Shown here in pieces: positions 1 through 6,584 of a stretch of 10,330 nucleotides of DNA. The translations under genes and the position numbers were made by a program. This DNA is from an uncultured Tissierellia bacterium (lineage in GTDB: Bacteria > Bacillota > Clostridia > Tissierellales > Peptoniphilaceae). The stretch lies in contig CABTZP010000046.1 in the NCBI GenBank assembly GCA_902489375.1, positions 1 through 10,330 of the forward strand, read 5' to 3'. A model generated the notes under the pieces. It was not told the origin of the DNA. It saw only the letters and a list, made by a program, of their open reading frames with translations, and made no database searches. Every line of letters begins with the position of its first letter. The stretch's first letter is position 1.

Positions 1-21
1 AGACGTGTGCTCTTCCGATCT
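1..21. other. Illumina sequencing adapter remnant (contamination)
   Basis: These 21 bases match the 3' end of the TruSeq read-2 adapter, ending GCTCTTCCGATCT, and are followed directly by recG coding sequence. They are library-preparation sequence left on a contig end, not genome. The recG frame stays open through the adapter (codons from base 3), so an automatic gene caller would add about seven false residues to the RecG fragment. Confidence 0.97.
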
Positions 22-1175
22 TTACCTTGAAAAATGGATATCAGGTGGCCATGATGGCGCCAATGGAAATTTTGGCGGCCCAGCATGAAAAAAAAGCGAG
101 CCTCCTTTTTCAAAAGCTGGGATACCCGGTCACGCTTTTAACCGGATCATCCTCAAAAAAACAGCAGGAAGAAGCGCTTATTCAGGCAAAAGATCCCCGC
201 CCCAGACTTTTTATCGGAACCCATAGCCTTTTTCAGGATCGGATGACCTATGCCCATCTCGGCCTCGTGATCACGGATGAACAGCATCGTTTTGGAGTAA
301 GAGCGAGGTCAAAGTTACAGAAAAAGGCAAAAATTCCCAACACCCTTGTTCTTTCTGCCACCCCCATTCCCAGAACCCTCCAGCTGGTTTCGTATGGCGA
401 TCTGGATCTTACTCGTCTACGGGATCGACCGCCGGGCAGAAAACCCATCCAATCCTATGTTGTCGGAAGATCCTATGAAAATAGGATTTTTGCCTTTATC
501 GAAAAACATCAGAAGATGGGGGAAAAAGCTTATTTTGTTTGTCCTCTGATTGAAAAGAATGAAAATTCAAAAGAGCAAGCCTATTCTATTGAGGAAGTTA
601 TGGGAAGAGCTGAAAAGTTTTTTCAGGGAAGAATAAAAATTGCAAGGCTTACAGGAAGAATCAAAGGAGAAGAAAAAGAGAAGCTGATGGAAGACTTCTC
701 AGAAGGTTCTACCGACCTTTTAATCTCCACGACCGTAGTAGAAGTCGGAGTCGATGTTAAACAGGCAACGATTATGGTTGTCGGAGGAGCTGAGCGTTTT
801 GGCCTATCCCAGCTTCATCAAATCCGTGGAAGGGTGGGTCGGGGAGAGCGGCCCTCCTACTGCATTTTTATTCTCAATCAGCCTACAAAAGAAGCGACAG
901 AAAGGCTGAGGTTTTTAGCGGGAACGGAAGATGGATTTGAAATCGCCCAAAAAGATCTTTCTCTTCGCGGAGGAGGGAGGAGATTTGGAACCAGCCAGCA
1001 TGGTTTCAGCCTTTGGGGAGGAGAAGAGGAAAAGGAGAGAAAAAAAGAAGCACAGAGAGAAGCAGAGCGAATCATGGATCAGGTCTATCAAAATGATTTG
1101 ACAAAAATCCAAAATCCATTCAAAAAATATATCGACGAATTTCTTAGTCATGAGGGAGATATCGCTCTAAACTAA
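22..1175 (+). CDS. recG: ATP-dependent DNA helicase RecG, C-terminal part (5' end cut off by contig edge)
   Basis: RecG is a superfamily 2 double-stranded DNA translocase that remodels stalled replication forks and branch-migrates Holliday junctions. The visible fragment is about 383 residues of a protein usually near 680; the wedge domain and Walker A motif lie off the contig. Counting from the TTG at 27: motif Ia (MAP) at 10-12, the DEQH box at 84-87, SATPIPRT at 110-117, the TTVVEVGVDV motif at about 235-244 and the arginine-rich motif VI (QIRGRVGRG) at 265-273. The C-terminal TRG region is recognisable (GFEIAQKDLSLRG) but its hairpin departs from the usual GTRQSG, reading GTSQHG. The TTG at 27 is not the true start, because sequence homologous to internal RecG begins at once. 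recG followed by rsmD and coaD is a common Bacillota order. Identity is near certain. Confidence 0.96.
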
Positions 1176-1205
1176 TTTTGCTTGACATAAAAAAAGCCTG
1201 AATTT

Positions 1206-1230
1206 TTGGATTCCAAGCTCCCATGGGGAG
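1206..1230. repeat. Two back-to-back small palindromes between recG and rsmD
   Basis: TTGGA-T-TCCAA (1206-1216) is followed after one base by CTCCC-ATG-GGGAG (1218-1230). Neither is followed by a T tract on the + strand, so neither is a standard recG terminator. They could be protein-binding sites or RNA hairpins at the recG mRNA end. Confidence 0.4.
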
Positions 1231-1289
1231 GCAAAAGAGCAGAAGAGAGTCTTAAAAAAAACCACTCGCTCTCATCGTCGGGAAGGCTC

Positions 1290-1316
1290 GCGACAGGCCG
1301 AAAATTGCGCTATAAT
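1290..1316 (+). promoter_or_regulatory. Candidate sigma-A promoter for rsmD-coaD
   Basis: A perfect TATAAT (1311-1316) sits 32 bases before the rsmD ATG. The best -35 is GCGACA (1290-1295), a 4/6 match at a short 15-base spacing. Transcription would start near 1322, leaving a short leader with the ribosome site. The rest of the 173-base gap after recG holds two small adjacent palindromes (1206-1216 and 1218-1230) and a TTGACA at 1182 that has no -10 at proper spacing. The -10 is good and the -35 weak. Confidence 0.42.
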
Positions 1317-1348
1317 TCACCTATGTGCAAACGGGAGAAAGAAGAGAT

Positions 1349-1906
1349 ATGCGAGTAATTGCCGGCGAAAAAAAAGGAATGGGTCTGCAAGGTCCGGGAA
1401 AATCCGATAAAACCCGCCCTACCTTAGACGCGATAAAGGAAAATATTTTTAATATTTTTCAGCCCATCCCCTCAGGGGCGGTTGTCCTAGATCTTTTTGC
1501 CGGGTCTGGTCAGATGGGGATTGAATTTTTATCTCGAGGGGCAGGATTCGCTTATTTTTGCGAAAAAGAAAGATCCATGGTCAAGATCATTGAGAAAAAT
1601 TTAGAAAAAACCGGATACCAGGAAAAGGCGATTCTTTTACAGGGAGACTTCAGAAGGTGCTTAGGAAAAATCGACCAGCCAGTTAAAATCGTCTATTTGG
1701 ATCCGCCTTATGGTCATGGCCTTATCGAGGAAGCCATGGATCTTTTGGTTGAAAAAGACAAATTAGAAGCTTCAGCGATCGTGATTGTTGAAAGGGAGGC
1801 TAATGAAAAATTAAAAGAGCATCCTTGTTTTCAGCTGATTTTTGACCGGACCTATCATACCCAGCGTATTCAAATTTATCAAAAGAAAGAGGAGAGCGAA
1901 TTGTGA
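1349..1906 (+). CDS. rsmD: 16S rRNA (guanine(966)-N2)-methyltransferase RsmD
   Basis: RsmD uses S-adenosylmethionine to methylate N2 of G966 in 16S rRNA on the assembling 30S subunit, in the cytoplasm. The 185-residue protein is the usual family length. It opens with the characteristic MRVIAG and KTRPT (21-25), has the SAM-binding motif I VLDLFAGSGQMGIE (46-59) and the catalytic DPPYG (118-122). I chose the ATG at 1349, preceded by GGGAGAAAGAAG. A GTG at 1325 extends the frame by eight residues, but it would place residues ahead of the conserved N-terminus and has no ribosome site. The stop overlaps the coaD start by four bases (GTGA), indicating translational coupling. Nothing is unusual in the catalytic motifs. 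Confidence 0.94.
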   Translation: MRVIAGEKKGMGLQGPGKSDKTRPTLDAIKENIFNIFQPIPSGAVVLDLFAGSGQMGIEFLSRGAGFAYFCEKERSMVKIIEKNLEKTGYQEKAILLQGDFRRCLGKIDQPVKIVYLDPPYGHGLIEEAMDLLVEKDKLEASAIVIVEREANEKLKEHPCFQLIFDRTYHTQRIQIYQKKEESEL

Positions 1907-2406
1907 AAGTGATTTTTGCGGGATCTTTTGATCCTGTCACATTAGGCCATCTGAATGTGATTCATCGAGCATCCCGTCTTTTCGAGGAGGTCATTGTTGG
2001 AGTACTTTATAATTCCAGCAAAAAGGCTCTTTTTACAAGCGAGGAAAGAATTGAAATGCTCAATGAACTGTTGTATAATGTTGAAAATGTGAAAGTAGAG
2101 CAGTTTGAAGGGCTTTTGGTTGACTATGTCAAAATAAAAAATGCAGATGCCGTTTTGCGTGGTTTACGGACACCTGCTGATTTTGAATATGAACGGCAAT
2201 TGGCTCTGTTAAATCGCTCTTTAAATCCTAATCTCGAAACCGTCTTTCTGGTTACTGATATTCGTTATTCATACGTCAGCGCTTCCTTCGCTCGTGAGGT
2301 GGCCAGCTACGGAGGGGACGTTTCCGGATTGGTTCCGCCGAATGTGGCGGAAAGGCTACACAAAAAGTTTTTCCTTGATGACGGCAAGAAGGACTCATCA
2401 AAATGA
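1903..2406 (+). CDS. coaD: Phosphopantetheine adenylyltransferase (CoA biosynthesis)
   Basis: CoaD transfers AMP from ATP to 4'-phosphopantetheine, giving dephospho-CoA, the penultimate step of coenzyme A synthesis; the family enzyme is a cytoplasmic hexamer. The 167-residue product is full length. Visible motifs: GSFDP with the nucleotidyltransferase TxGH (TLGH, 13-16), the conserved lysine at 41, RGLR (86-89) followed by DFEYE, and SYVSAS (123-128), which corresponds to the ATP-binding SxxSSS segment. The start is GTG, overlapping the rsmD stop; its ribosome site lies in the end of rsmD (AAGAAAGAGGAGAG). The pair rsmD-coaD is a widespread conserved operon. Identity is secure. Confidence 0.97.
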   Translation: MKVIFAGSFDPVTLGHLNVIHRASRLFEEVIVGVLYNSSKKALFTSEERIEMLNELLYNVENVKVEQFEGLLVDYVKIKNADAVLRGLRTPADFEYERQLALLNRSLNPNLETVFLVTDIRYSYVSASFAREVASYGGDVSGLVPPNVAERLHKKFFLDDGKKDSSK

Positions 2407-2477
2407 ATGAATAAATAAAAAATAAGAAATAAGAAGAGAAAAAGACCAAGTAAAAAATGGTAATGAGGGGGAAAACA

Positions 2478-2948
2478 ATGGATATATTGCAGCTGATTGA
2501 AGAGCTTGAAGATATACTTGATGATGCGTCCAGCATCCCTTTTTCAAAGAAGGTTTCCGTTGATCCCGATGAAATTTTCGAGATTGTAAAAGAAATTCGT
2601 GCCAGCCTTCCTGAAGAAATCCGTCAGGCGAAGTGGGTAAATGATGAAAAGGATCGAATTATTCAGGAGGCCAACGAGAAAGCCGCTGAAATTACAAAAC
2701 AGGCCCAAATTCAGGCTCAGCAGCAAGATCAGGAAATGCAGCGACGTTTTAATGATATGGTGAGTGAACATGCTGTTACCCAGGCCGCAAATGCTCAGGC
2801 GGAAGAAATTATTGCCCGGACTAATGATGAGGCCCGGCAGATTCGGGAAAGCCTTTTTGCCTATGTAGATGAACTCTTGGCTAACACCCAGATTAACCTG
2901 CGGTCGGTTGTGGACGAACTGGATCGCAATCGCCAGGAACTTCATTAG
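2478..2948 (+). CDS. Small coiled-coil protein, 'ATPase-like' family next to coaD, function unknown
   Basis: A 156-residue acidic, Ala/Gln/Glu-rich protein without signal peptide or membrane segment. Residues 1-55 are a conserved-looking helical head (MDILQLIEELEDI, then SKKVSVDPDEIFEIVKEIR); about 55-135 form a long amphipathic helix or coiled coil with repeated EANEKAAE- and AQAEEIIA-type stretches. From memory, similar proteins follow coaD in many Clostridia and are labelled 'ATPase' or V-type ATPase subunit H because of coiled-coil similarity. I see no nucleotide-binding motif, so that label should not be taken as function. The ATG at 2478 is set by GAGGGG seven bases upstream; an in-frame ATG at 2457 has no ribosome site. 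It follows coaD after 71 purine-rich bases and is closed by a strong terminator, so it is probably the last gene of the rsmD operon. Confidence 0.85.
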   Translation: MDILQLIEELEDILDDASSIPFSKKVSVDPDEIFEIVKEIRASLPEEIRQAKWVNDEKDRIIQEANEKAAEITKQAQIQAQQQDQEMQRRFNDMVSEHAVTQAANAQAEEIIARTNDEARQIRESLFAYVDELLANTQINLRSVVDELDRNRQELH

Positions 2949-2970
2949 TCATTGGATGTCATTCGAGCGC

Positions 2971-2999
2971 AAGGATAGGCGTTGCCTATCCTTTTTTTT
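2971..2999 (+). terminator. Strong intrinsic terminator after the coaD operon
   Basis: A perfect 10-base-pair stem (AAGGATAGGC with GCCTATCCTT) closes a three-base GTT loop and runs into an uninterrupted T tract. It begins 22 bases after the stop of the coiled-coil gene and ends 25 bases before the murE start, so murE probably depends on read-through or on a promoter that I cannot see in the gap. Confidence 0.93.
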
Positions 3000-3024
3000 A
3001 TGATTGCTTATGCCGGGAGGACGG

Positions 3025-4641
3025 ATGAAAACTTTTACCTTGGAAGAAGCCCTTTTTGAAATCAAAGAGTATGTGATCAAAGAACCTCAATGTCACGATT
3101 TAATCTTTTCAGGCCTCTCCTATGATTCTCGTCAGGTCAAAAAGGGCGATCTTTTTTTATGCAAAGGGACGGCCTTTAAGCGAGAATATTTGAATATGGC
3201 AAAGGAAAAAGGGGCCCTTGCCTATCTGTCGGAAGAGGATTATCATCTTTCCCTTCCCTTTATTCAGGTTTCTTCTGTCCGGGAAGTTTTAGCCCCTCTA
3301 GCCTCCTTTTTCTACGATCATCCGGAAAAAGAGATGGATTTTATCGGGATAACGGGAACAAAGGGAAAGACCACAACGGTGTATTATCTCTTTTCGATCT
3401 TCCAGGAAGAAGCCTTGGAAAAAGCGGGCATCGATTTTCCACAAGGGGGTTATTTTTCGGCGGCTTTGGGGAAAAATGCCTTTCTTTCAACCGTCAAAAA
3501 TTTTGATGGAAAAACGGTCACCGCATCATCCCTGACGACCCCTGAACCCTTGGAACTGTTTTCTTTTCTTCGTAAGGCAAAAGACCAAGGGGCAGAGAGG
3601 GTCATTATGGAAGTTTCTTCTCAGGCTTTAAAGTATGGAAGAACCAAGGGATTGACCTTTAAGCATGGTGCATTTTTGAACATTTCCCAGGACCATATTT
3701 CCCCGGTGGAGCATAAGGATTTCGAAGACTATTTCTCTTCCAAGAAAAAGATTTTTTGCCAAACGGAAAAAGCCTATATCAATATTGATTCGCCGTATGA
3801 AAAGGAGATTCTTGAAGCCGCAAGGGCTGGCCATGAAATCATTTCCTTCTCTACGAAAAGGAAGGCGGTCTATCAGGGCAAAATCGTCAGGAATTTAGAA
3901 GATGGATTTGTTCTTGAAGTCGATGAAAATTCACTAAAAGATAAAAAATTGCTCCAAAAGGAAGTTTTTGCTAGGGATAAAAAAAGCGCAAAGGACCCAA
4001 GCAGTTTTTTCCTTCAAATCTACAGTTTGGGACGCTTTAATGCGGAAAACGCACTTCTGGCTTATGCCATTGGCCGAGAAGAAGGAATCGCAAAAGAAAC
4101 CATTCAAAGAGCCTTCAATCGGGTCCATGTCGATGGAAGAATGGAATTATATAGCAGCTCGGATGGATTGATTCACATCATTGTTGACTATGCCCATAAC
4201 CGATTAAGCTATGAAAGAGTTGTGGACGAAGCGCACCGTCTTTATCCTCAAGCGAAAATTTTTTCTGTTTCGGGGACAGTGGGCGGAAAAGCGGAAAATC
4301 GCAGACGAGATTTAGGAGAGATCTGCGGAGCGAAGACGGATTTGCTCTATATTACTTCCGATGACCCCGGCCGAGAGGATCCCTTAAAAATTGCACAGGA
4401 AATCGCAGAGGCAGTAAAATCCGTAGGCGGTTCCTATCATATTGAGATTGACCGGGAAAAGGCGATTTCCCTCGCCTTAGAAGAAGCGGAAAAAAGGGCC
4501 CGTCAAGGAGAAATGACGACCCTGCTTTTTCTGGGTAAAGGGACCGATGCCTATATGTTTCTTCCGGAAGGCCGTGTCCCGATGAAAGCCGATACGATCA
4601 TGGCCAGTCAATGGATAAAAGCTTACGATATGAGGAGCTGA
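3025..4641 (+). CDS. murE: UDP-N-acetylmuramyl-tripeptide synthetase MurE, lysine-type
   Basis: MurE adds the third residue of the peptidoglycan stem peptide to UDP-MurNAc-L-Ala-D-Glu using ATP, in the cytoplasm. The N-terminal domain has YDSRQVKKGDLF (33-44); the P-loop TGTKGKTTT is at 110-118; the central segment with DHISPVEHKDFEDYF resembles the DHIGPIEHPTFEDYF-type region of the Staphylococcus aureus enzyme. The C-terminal domain has VDYAHN. The amino-acid specificity site reads DDPG (446-449), not the DNPR of DAP enzymes, and is closer to the DDPN of lysine enzymes, so L-lysine is the likely substrate; ornithine is possible. At 538 residues it is about 40 longer than the roughly 494 of S. 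aureus MurE, partly from a Lys-rich stretch near 300-325. The ATG at 3025 follows GGGAGGA; an in-frame ATG at 3010 would overlap that site. It stands alone after a terminator and converges on tmcAL. Confidence 0.9.
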   Translation: MKTFTLEEALFEIKEYVIKEPQCHDLIFSGLSYDSRQVKKGDLFLCKGTAFKREYLNMAKEKGALAYLSEEDYHLSLPFIQVSSVREVLAPLASFFYDHPEKEMDFIGITGTKGKTTTVYYLFSIFQEEALEKAGIDFPQGGYFSAALGKNAFLSTVKNFDGKTVTASSLTTPEPLELFSFLRKAKDQGAERVIMEVSSQALKYGRTKGLTFKHGAFLNISQDHISPVEHKDFEDYFSSKKKIFCQTEKAYINIDSPYEKEILEAARAGHEIISFSTKRKAVYQGKIVRNLEDGFVLEVDENSLKDKKLLQKEVFARDKKSAKDPSSFFLQIYSLGRFNAENALLAYAIGREEGIAKETIQRAFNRVHVDGRMELYSSSDGLIHIIVDYAHNRLSYERVVDEAHRLYPQAKIFSVSGTVGGKAENRRRDLGEICGAKTDLLYITSDDPGREDPLKIAQEIAEAVKSVGGSYHIEIDREKAISLALEEAEKRARQGEMTTLLFLGKGTDAYMFLPEGRVPMKADTIMASQWIKAYDMRS

Positions 4642-4667
4642 AAATAGGAAAAAACGTAAACAAAAAT

Positions 4668-5804
4668 TTAAAAGAGATAATTTTGCTGATAATCCATACC
4701 GGAAGAAAACCCCTTTAGCTCTTCAAAAAGAGCTTGGGCTTTTAAGTCAATTTGTAAAAGCTCTTCCTGATCACGCGGAAGATCCCGGTCCGCCAGCTTT
4801 TGAACCACGGGATATGGAGAAGCTTTTAAAAGAAGTCTTCCCTTTGGGCTAAAAGCTAGGGGGCGAAGATAGGCCGGGAGAGGATAAGCTTTTTTTTCGA
4901 TGCCCAAAGCTATGCTTAATATCAAACGCCGATAACGTGATATTGACTGCCTTTTGTTGGAAGAAAGAAAAGCCAGGTCATCCGTATTTTTTGCTTCCTT
5001 TAAAAATTTTTTAAGACGAAAGTCCATTCCGGGTTCAAAGTGGGGGGACTGATTAAAAGACAGGGGATCCAGGATTTCTCGAACTTTCAGGTAGGAAAGG
5101 AGGGGGTCTGGCGCTGGAAGCCGCTTTTTTCCTAAGGCGTCTTTTTCCTCCTGAGAGATCTGATCAAAACCGATTAAATTTTTAACCGGAAAGGACCCTT
5201 CCTCCAGGCCCTTTCGAATGGCTGATGCGGAAGGACAGGGCTGGTCTACCAAAAGATCATGGTGTCCCGCTCCTTCTCTTAAAACCGGATGGATTTTCCA
5301 GGAAAGCTTCAACATATCCATAGCCTGAAGATAGGCAAGAGCCAGGATTTCGTTGGCTTCAAGGTCTAGTCCCAGGGAGGCCGAAAGAGCGCGTCGGTAG
5401 GAAGCTCCATTTTCCATATGGGATGAAATATTATTTTGAGTGATGGGCGAATTCAATTTTTCAAGAAGTTCTTTTGGGTCCTTGGCAAAGAAATTTTCTT
5501 CGACACCAAAAAATAGTTCTTCCATCTGAGAAACGCGGGAAAGCAGACCGATGGCCCCCAGGGCAAAGCCGGAAGCCTGCTGGAGGACATAGGCCTGGGG
5601 GATTTCTAAAACAAGATCTATGCCGTTTTGAATGGCGATTTTCGCCCGAGTCCACTTGCTGAACAGGGCTGGAGAACCCCTTTGAACGAAGGGACCTGAC
5701 ATGACGCAAACAGTCAGGTCACAAGATTTTTTCATGACCTCAATAATCCTTTTATGTCCTTCATGAAAAGGATTAAATTCTCCAACCAGTCCGCAAGTTT
5801 TCAT
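4668..5804 (-). CDS. tmcAL: tRNA(Met) cytidine acetate ligase TmcAL (YlbM family nucleotidyltransferase)
   Basis: TmcAL activates acetate with ATP and acetylates the wobble C34 of elongator tRNA-Met, giving N4-acetylcytidine, which helps AUG decoding fidelity. The N-terminus carries the adenylyltransferase signature GLVGEFNPFHEGH (5-17) with HxGH at 14-17, then MSGPFVQRG, DLVLEIP and SASAIRKG (192-199), all typical of the family. The product is 378 residues, slightly shorter than the usual 390-410. I start at the ATG at 5804 because family members begin just before this signature; an in-frame ATG at 5831 adds nine residues, lacks a ribosome site and would overlap the upstream reading frame. 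The ribosome site GGGAT is weak. The 5' neighbour is a degraded gene ending five bases upstream. The opposite orientation relative to flanking genes is typical in Bacillota. Confidence 0.93.
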   Translation of the reverse strand: MKTCGLVGEFNPFHEGHKRIIEVMKKSCDLTVCVMSGPFVQRGSPALFSKWTRAKIAIQNGIDLVLEIPQAYVLQQASGFALGAIGLLSRVSQMEELFFGVEENFFAKDPKELLEKLNSPITQNNISSHMENGASYRRALSASLGLDLEANEILALAYLQAMDMLKLSWKIHPVLREGAGHHDLLVDQPCPSASAIRKGLEEGSFPVKNLIGFDQISQEEKDALGKKRLPAPDPLLSYLKVREILDPLSFNQSPHFEPGMDFRLKKFLKEAKNTDDLAFLSSNKRQSISRYRRLILSIALGIEKKAYPLPAYLRPLAFSPKGRLLLKASPYPVVQKLADRDLPRDQEELLQIDLKAQALFEELKGFSSGMDYQQNYLF

Positions 5805-5809
5805 TGTTT

Positions 5810-6063
5810 TTATCCCGTTATGCTGCCCCATGTATTAAGAACCGTATGATCATTGTCTAGACCGAAAATAAGCTTTTCGACTTTTCCTGTTAAACAGTTT
5901 AACTGATAAATATCGTTTGTACCACGAACAAAAAAGTATTGGATAGGTGTTTTATCCAGAGACCCAAAAACCTGTTTTTCTGTTTGAAAAGAGGGCACTT
6001 CGTCATAAAACGGTTAAAACAAAGATTATGGCTTCTGTATGAACCTAGCAAATAGTTTTCACG
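5810..6063 (-). pseudogene. C-terminal remnant of a predicted secreted protein, separated by a stop and a frameshift
   Basis: Reading on from the TAG of the upstream small gene, the same frame encodes RENYLLGSYRSHNLCFNRF. Inserting one T in the TTTT run (6007-6010) shifts into the frame that continues YDEVPSFQTEKQVFGSLD and then a soluble, protein-like tail (YFFVRGTNDIYQL, TGKVEKL, TVLNTWGSITG) ending with TAA at 5810-5812. The tail frame has no start of its own: an in-frame TAA lies at 6014-6016, and the only early start-like codon is GTG at 5998 with no ribosome site. I do not recognise the family; the alternating pattern of the tail suggests beta structure. It could be a decayed gene or two sequencing errors. 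It ends five bases before tmcAL, so translation of an intact version would run into that gene. Confidence 0.55.
5889..5903. repeat. 15-base perfect palindrome within the gene remnant upstream of tmcAL
   Basis: GTTAAAC-A-GTTTAAC has perfect seven-base arms around one central base, about 85 bases before the tmcAL start. It lies in the C-terminal remnant and encodes part of QLNCLT there, so it may be chance. If tmcAL is transcribed from within the remnant, it could be a regulator binding site. Confidence 0.4.
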
Positions 6064-6336
6064 CTAGCAAAAATACTTGACTAGGCCATTCCAAAGATGC
6101 TCTAACATGATAAGTAGCCTAGAATCCCCTGTAGGTGGAGCCACCTTTCTAGTTTCTTCTTGTTGTTCTAAATATTCTCTCATATGTTCTTCTGTAACTG
6201 GTCTAGCCCCATTCGGACCATTTGAAGAGTCATCAACATACACGCTTTGTTGATTTTCTGCATCCATTGCAAAGATAGTATAGGGAAGGAGGAGAACAAA
6301 TACAAAAATGAGGAAGAAAACGGATCTTTTTTTCAT
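6064..6336 (-). CDS. Small predicted secreted protein (possibly the N-terminal part of a broken gene)
   Basis: A 90-residue product beginning with a classic Sec signal peptide: MKKR, a hydrophobic core FFLIFVFVLLLPYTIF, and a probable cleavage site after TIFA (about residue 23). The mature part is about 67 residues, acidic and low in hydrophobics at first (DAENQQSVYVDDSSNGPNG), then helical and Glu-rich (TEEHMREYLEQQEETRK), ending LWNGLVKYFC. The ATG at 6336 has an outstanding ribosome site: AGAAAGGTGGTAATC directly before it differs at two positions from AGAAAGGAGGTGATC, the complement of the 16S rRNA tail. A GTG at 6345 in frame is part of that site, so I reject it as start. No lipobox is seen. 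Coding potential seems to continue beyond the stop, so this may not be the native C-terminus. Function unknown. Confidence 0.62.
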   Translation of the reverse strand: MKKRSVFFLIFVFVLLLPYTIFAMDAENQQSVYVDDSSNGPNGARPVTEEHMREYLEQQEETRKVAPPTGDSRLLIMLEHLWNGLVKYFC

Positions 6337-6373
6337 GATTACCACCTTTCTATTTTAAACATTTTCTGTCCTC

Positions 6374-6409
6374 TATATATATAACGGTTAGGAACCGAGA
6401 TTTGTGACA
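6374..6409 (-). promoter_or_regulatory. Candidate promoter and operator for the small secreted-protein gene
   Basis: On the minus strand a TATATATATA run (6374-6383) could serve as a -10, about 38 bases before the ATG. A perfect small palindrome CGGTT-AGG-AACCG (6385-6397) lies immediately upstream, in the spacer, and a T/A tract (6412-6440) further upstream could act as an UP element. The best -35 is TGTCAC (6404-6409), a poor match at a long 19-base spacing, so the assignment is tentative. Confidence 0.33.
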
Positions 6410-6584
6410 CATTAAAAAAAAAATTAGTAAAAATTTAAGACCTTGCTCTTGACAAGTCAAAAGGAAGTGCCTGTGAAAAAAACCGCTGGAAAAAGTTTAA
6501 ATGTATCGAATGCATCTTGAGCGGAATGTGTAACCTATGTCTTAACAGTCAAGAATGGATGAAAGGGAAGTTTACTGGGTTTTC

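Noticed and set aside
248..448. Minus-strand reading frame inside recG
   Set aside because: Arg/Ser-rich shadow of a clearly conserved helicase on the other strand; no ribosome site.
1182..1187. TTGACA after recG as a promoter
   Set aside because: No -10 hexamer at 16-19 bases; the TATAAT at 1311 is a better candidate for rsmD.
2407..2477. A-rich stretch with repeated AATAAGAA-type units between coaD and the coiled-coil gene
   Set aside because: Low-complexity purine-rich leader; units are imperfect and too short for a true repeat array.
2276..2536. Minus-strand reading frame across the coaD end
   Set aside because: Low-complexity Ser/Ile/Phe sequence antisense to purine-rich DNA and to two real genes.
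2544..2945. 133-codon minus-strand frame opposite the coiled-coil gene
   Set aside because: Exact antisense shadow; the + strand has the ribosome site, operon position and coherent coiled-coil protein.
6473..6520. 15-codon GTG frame upstream of rpmF
   Set aside because: Too short to support, weak ribosome site, no link to a regulated downstream gene such as attenuation.
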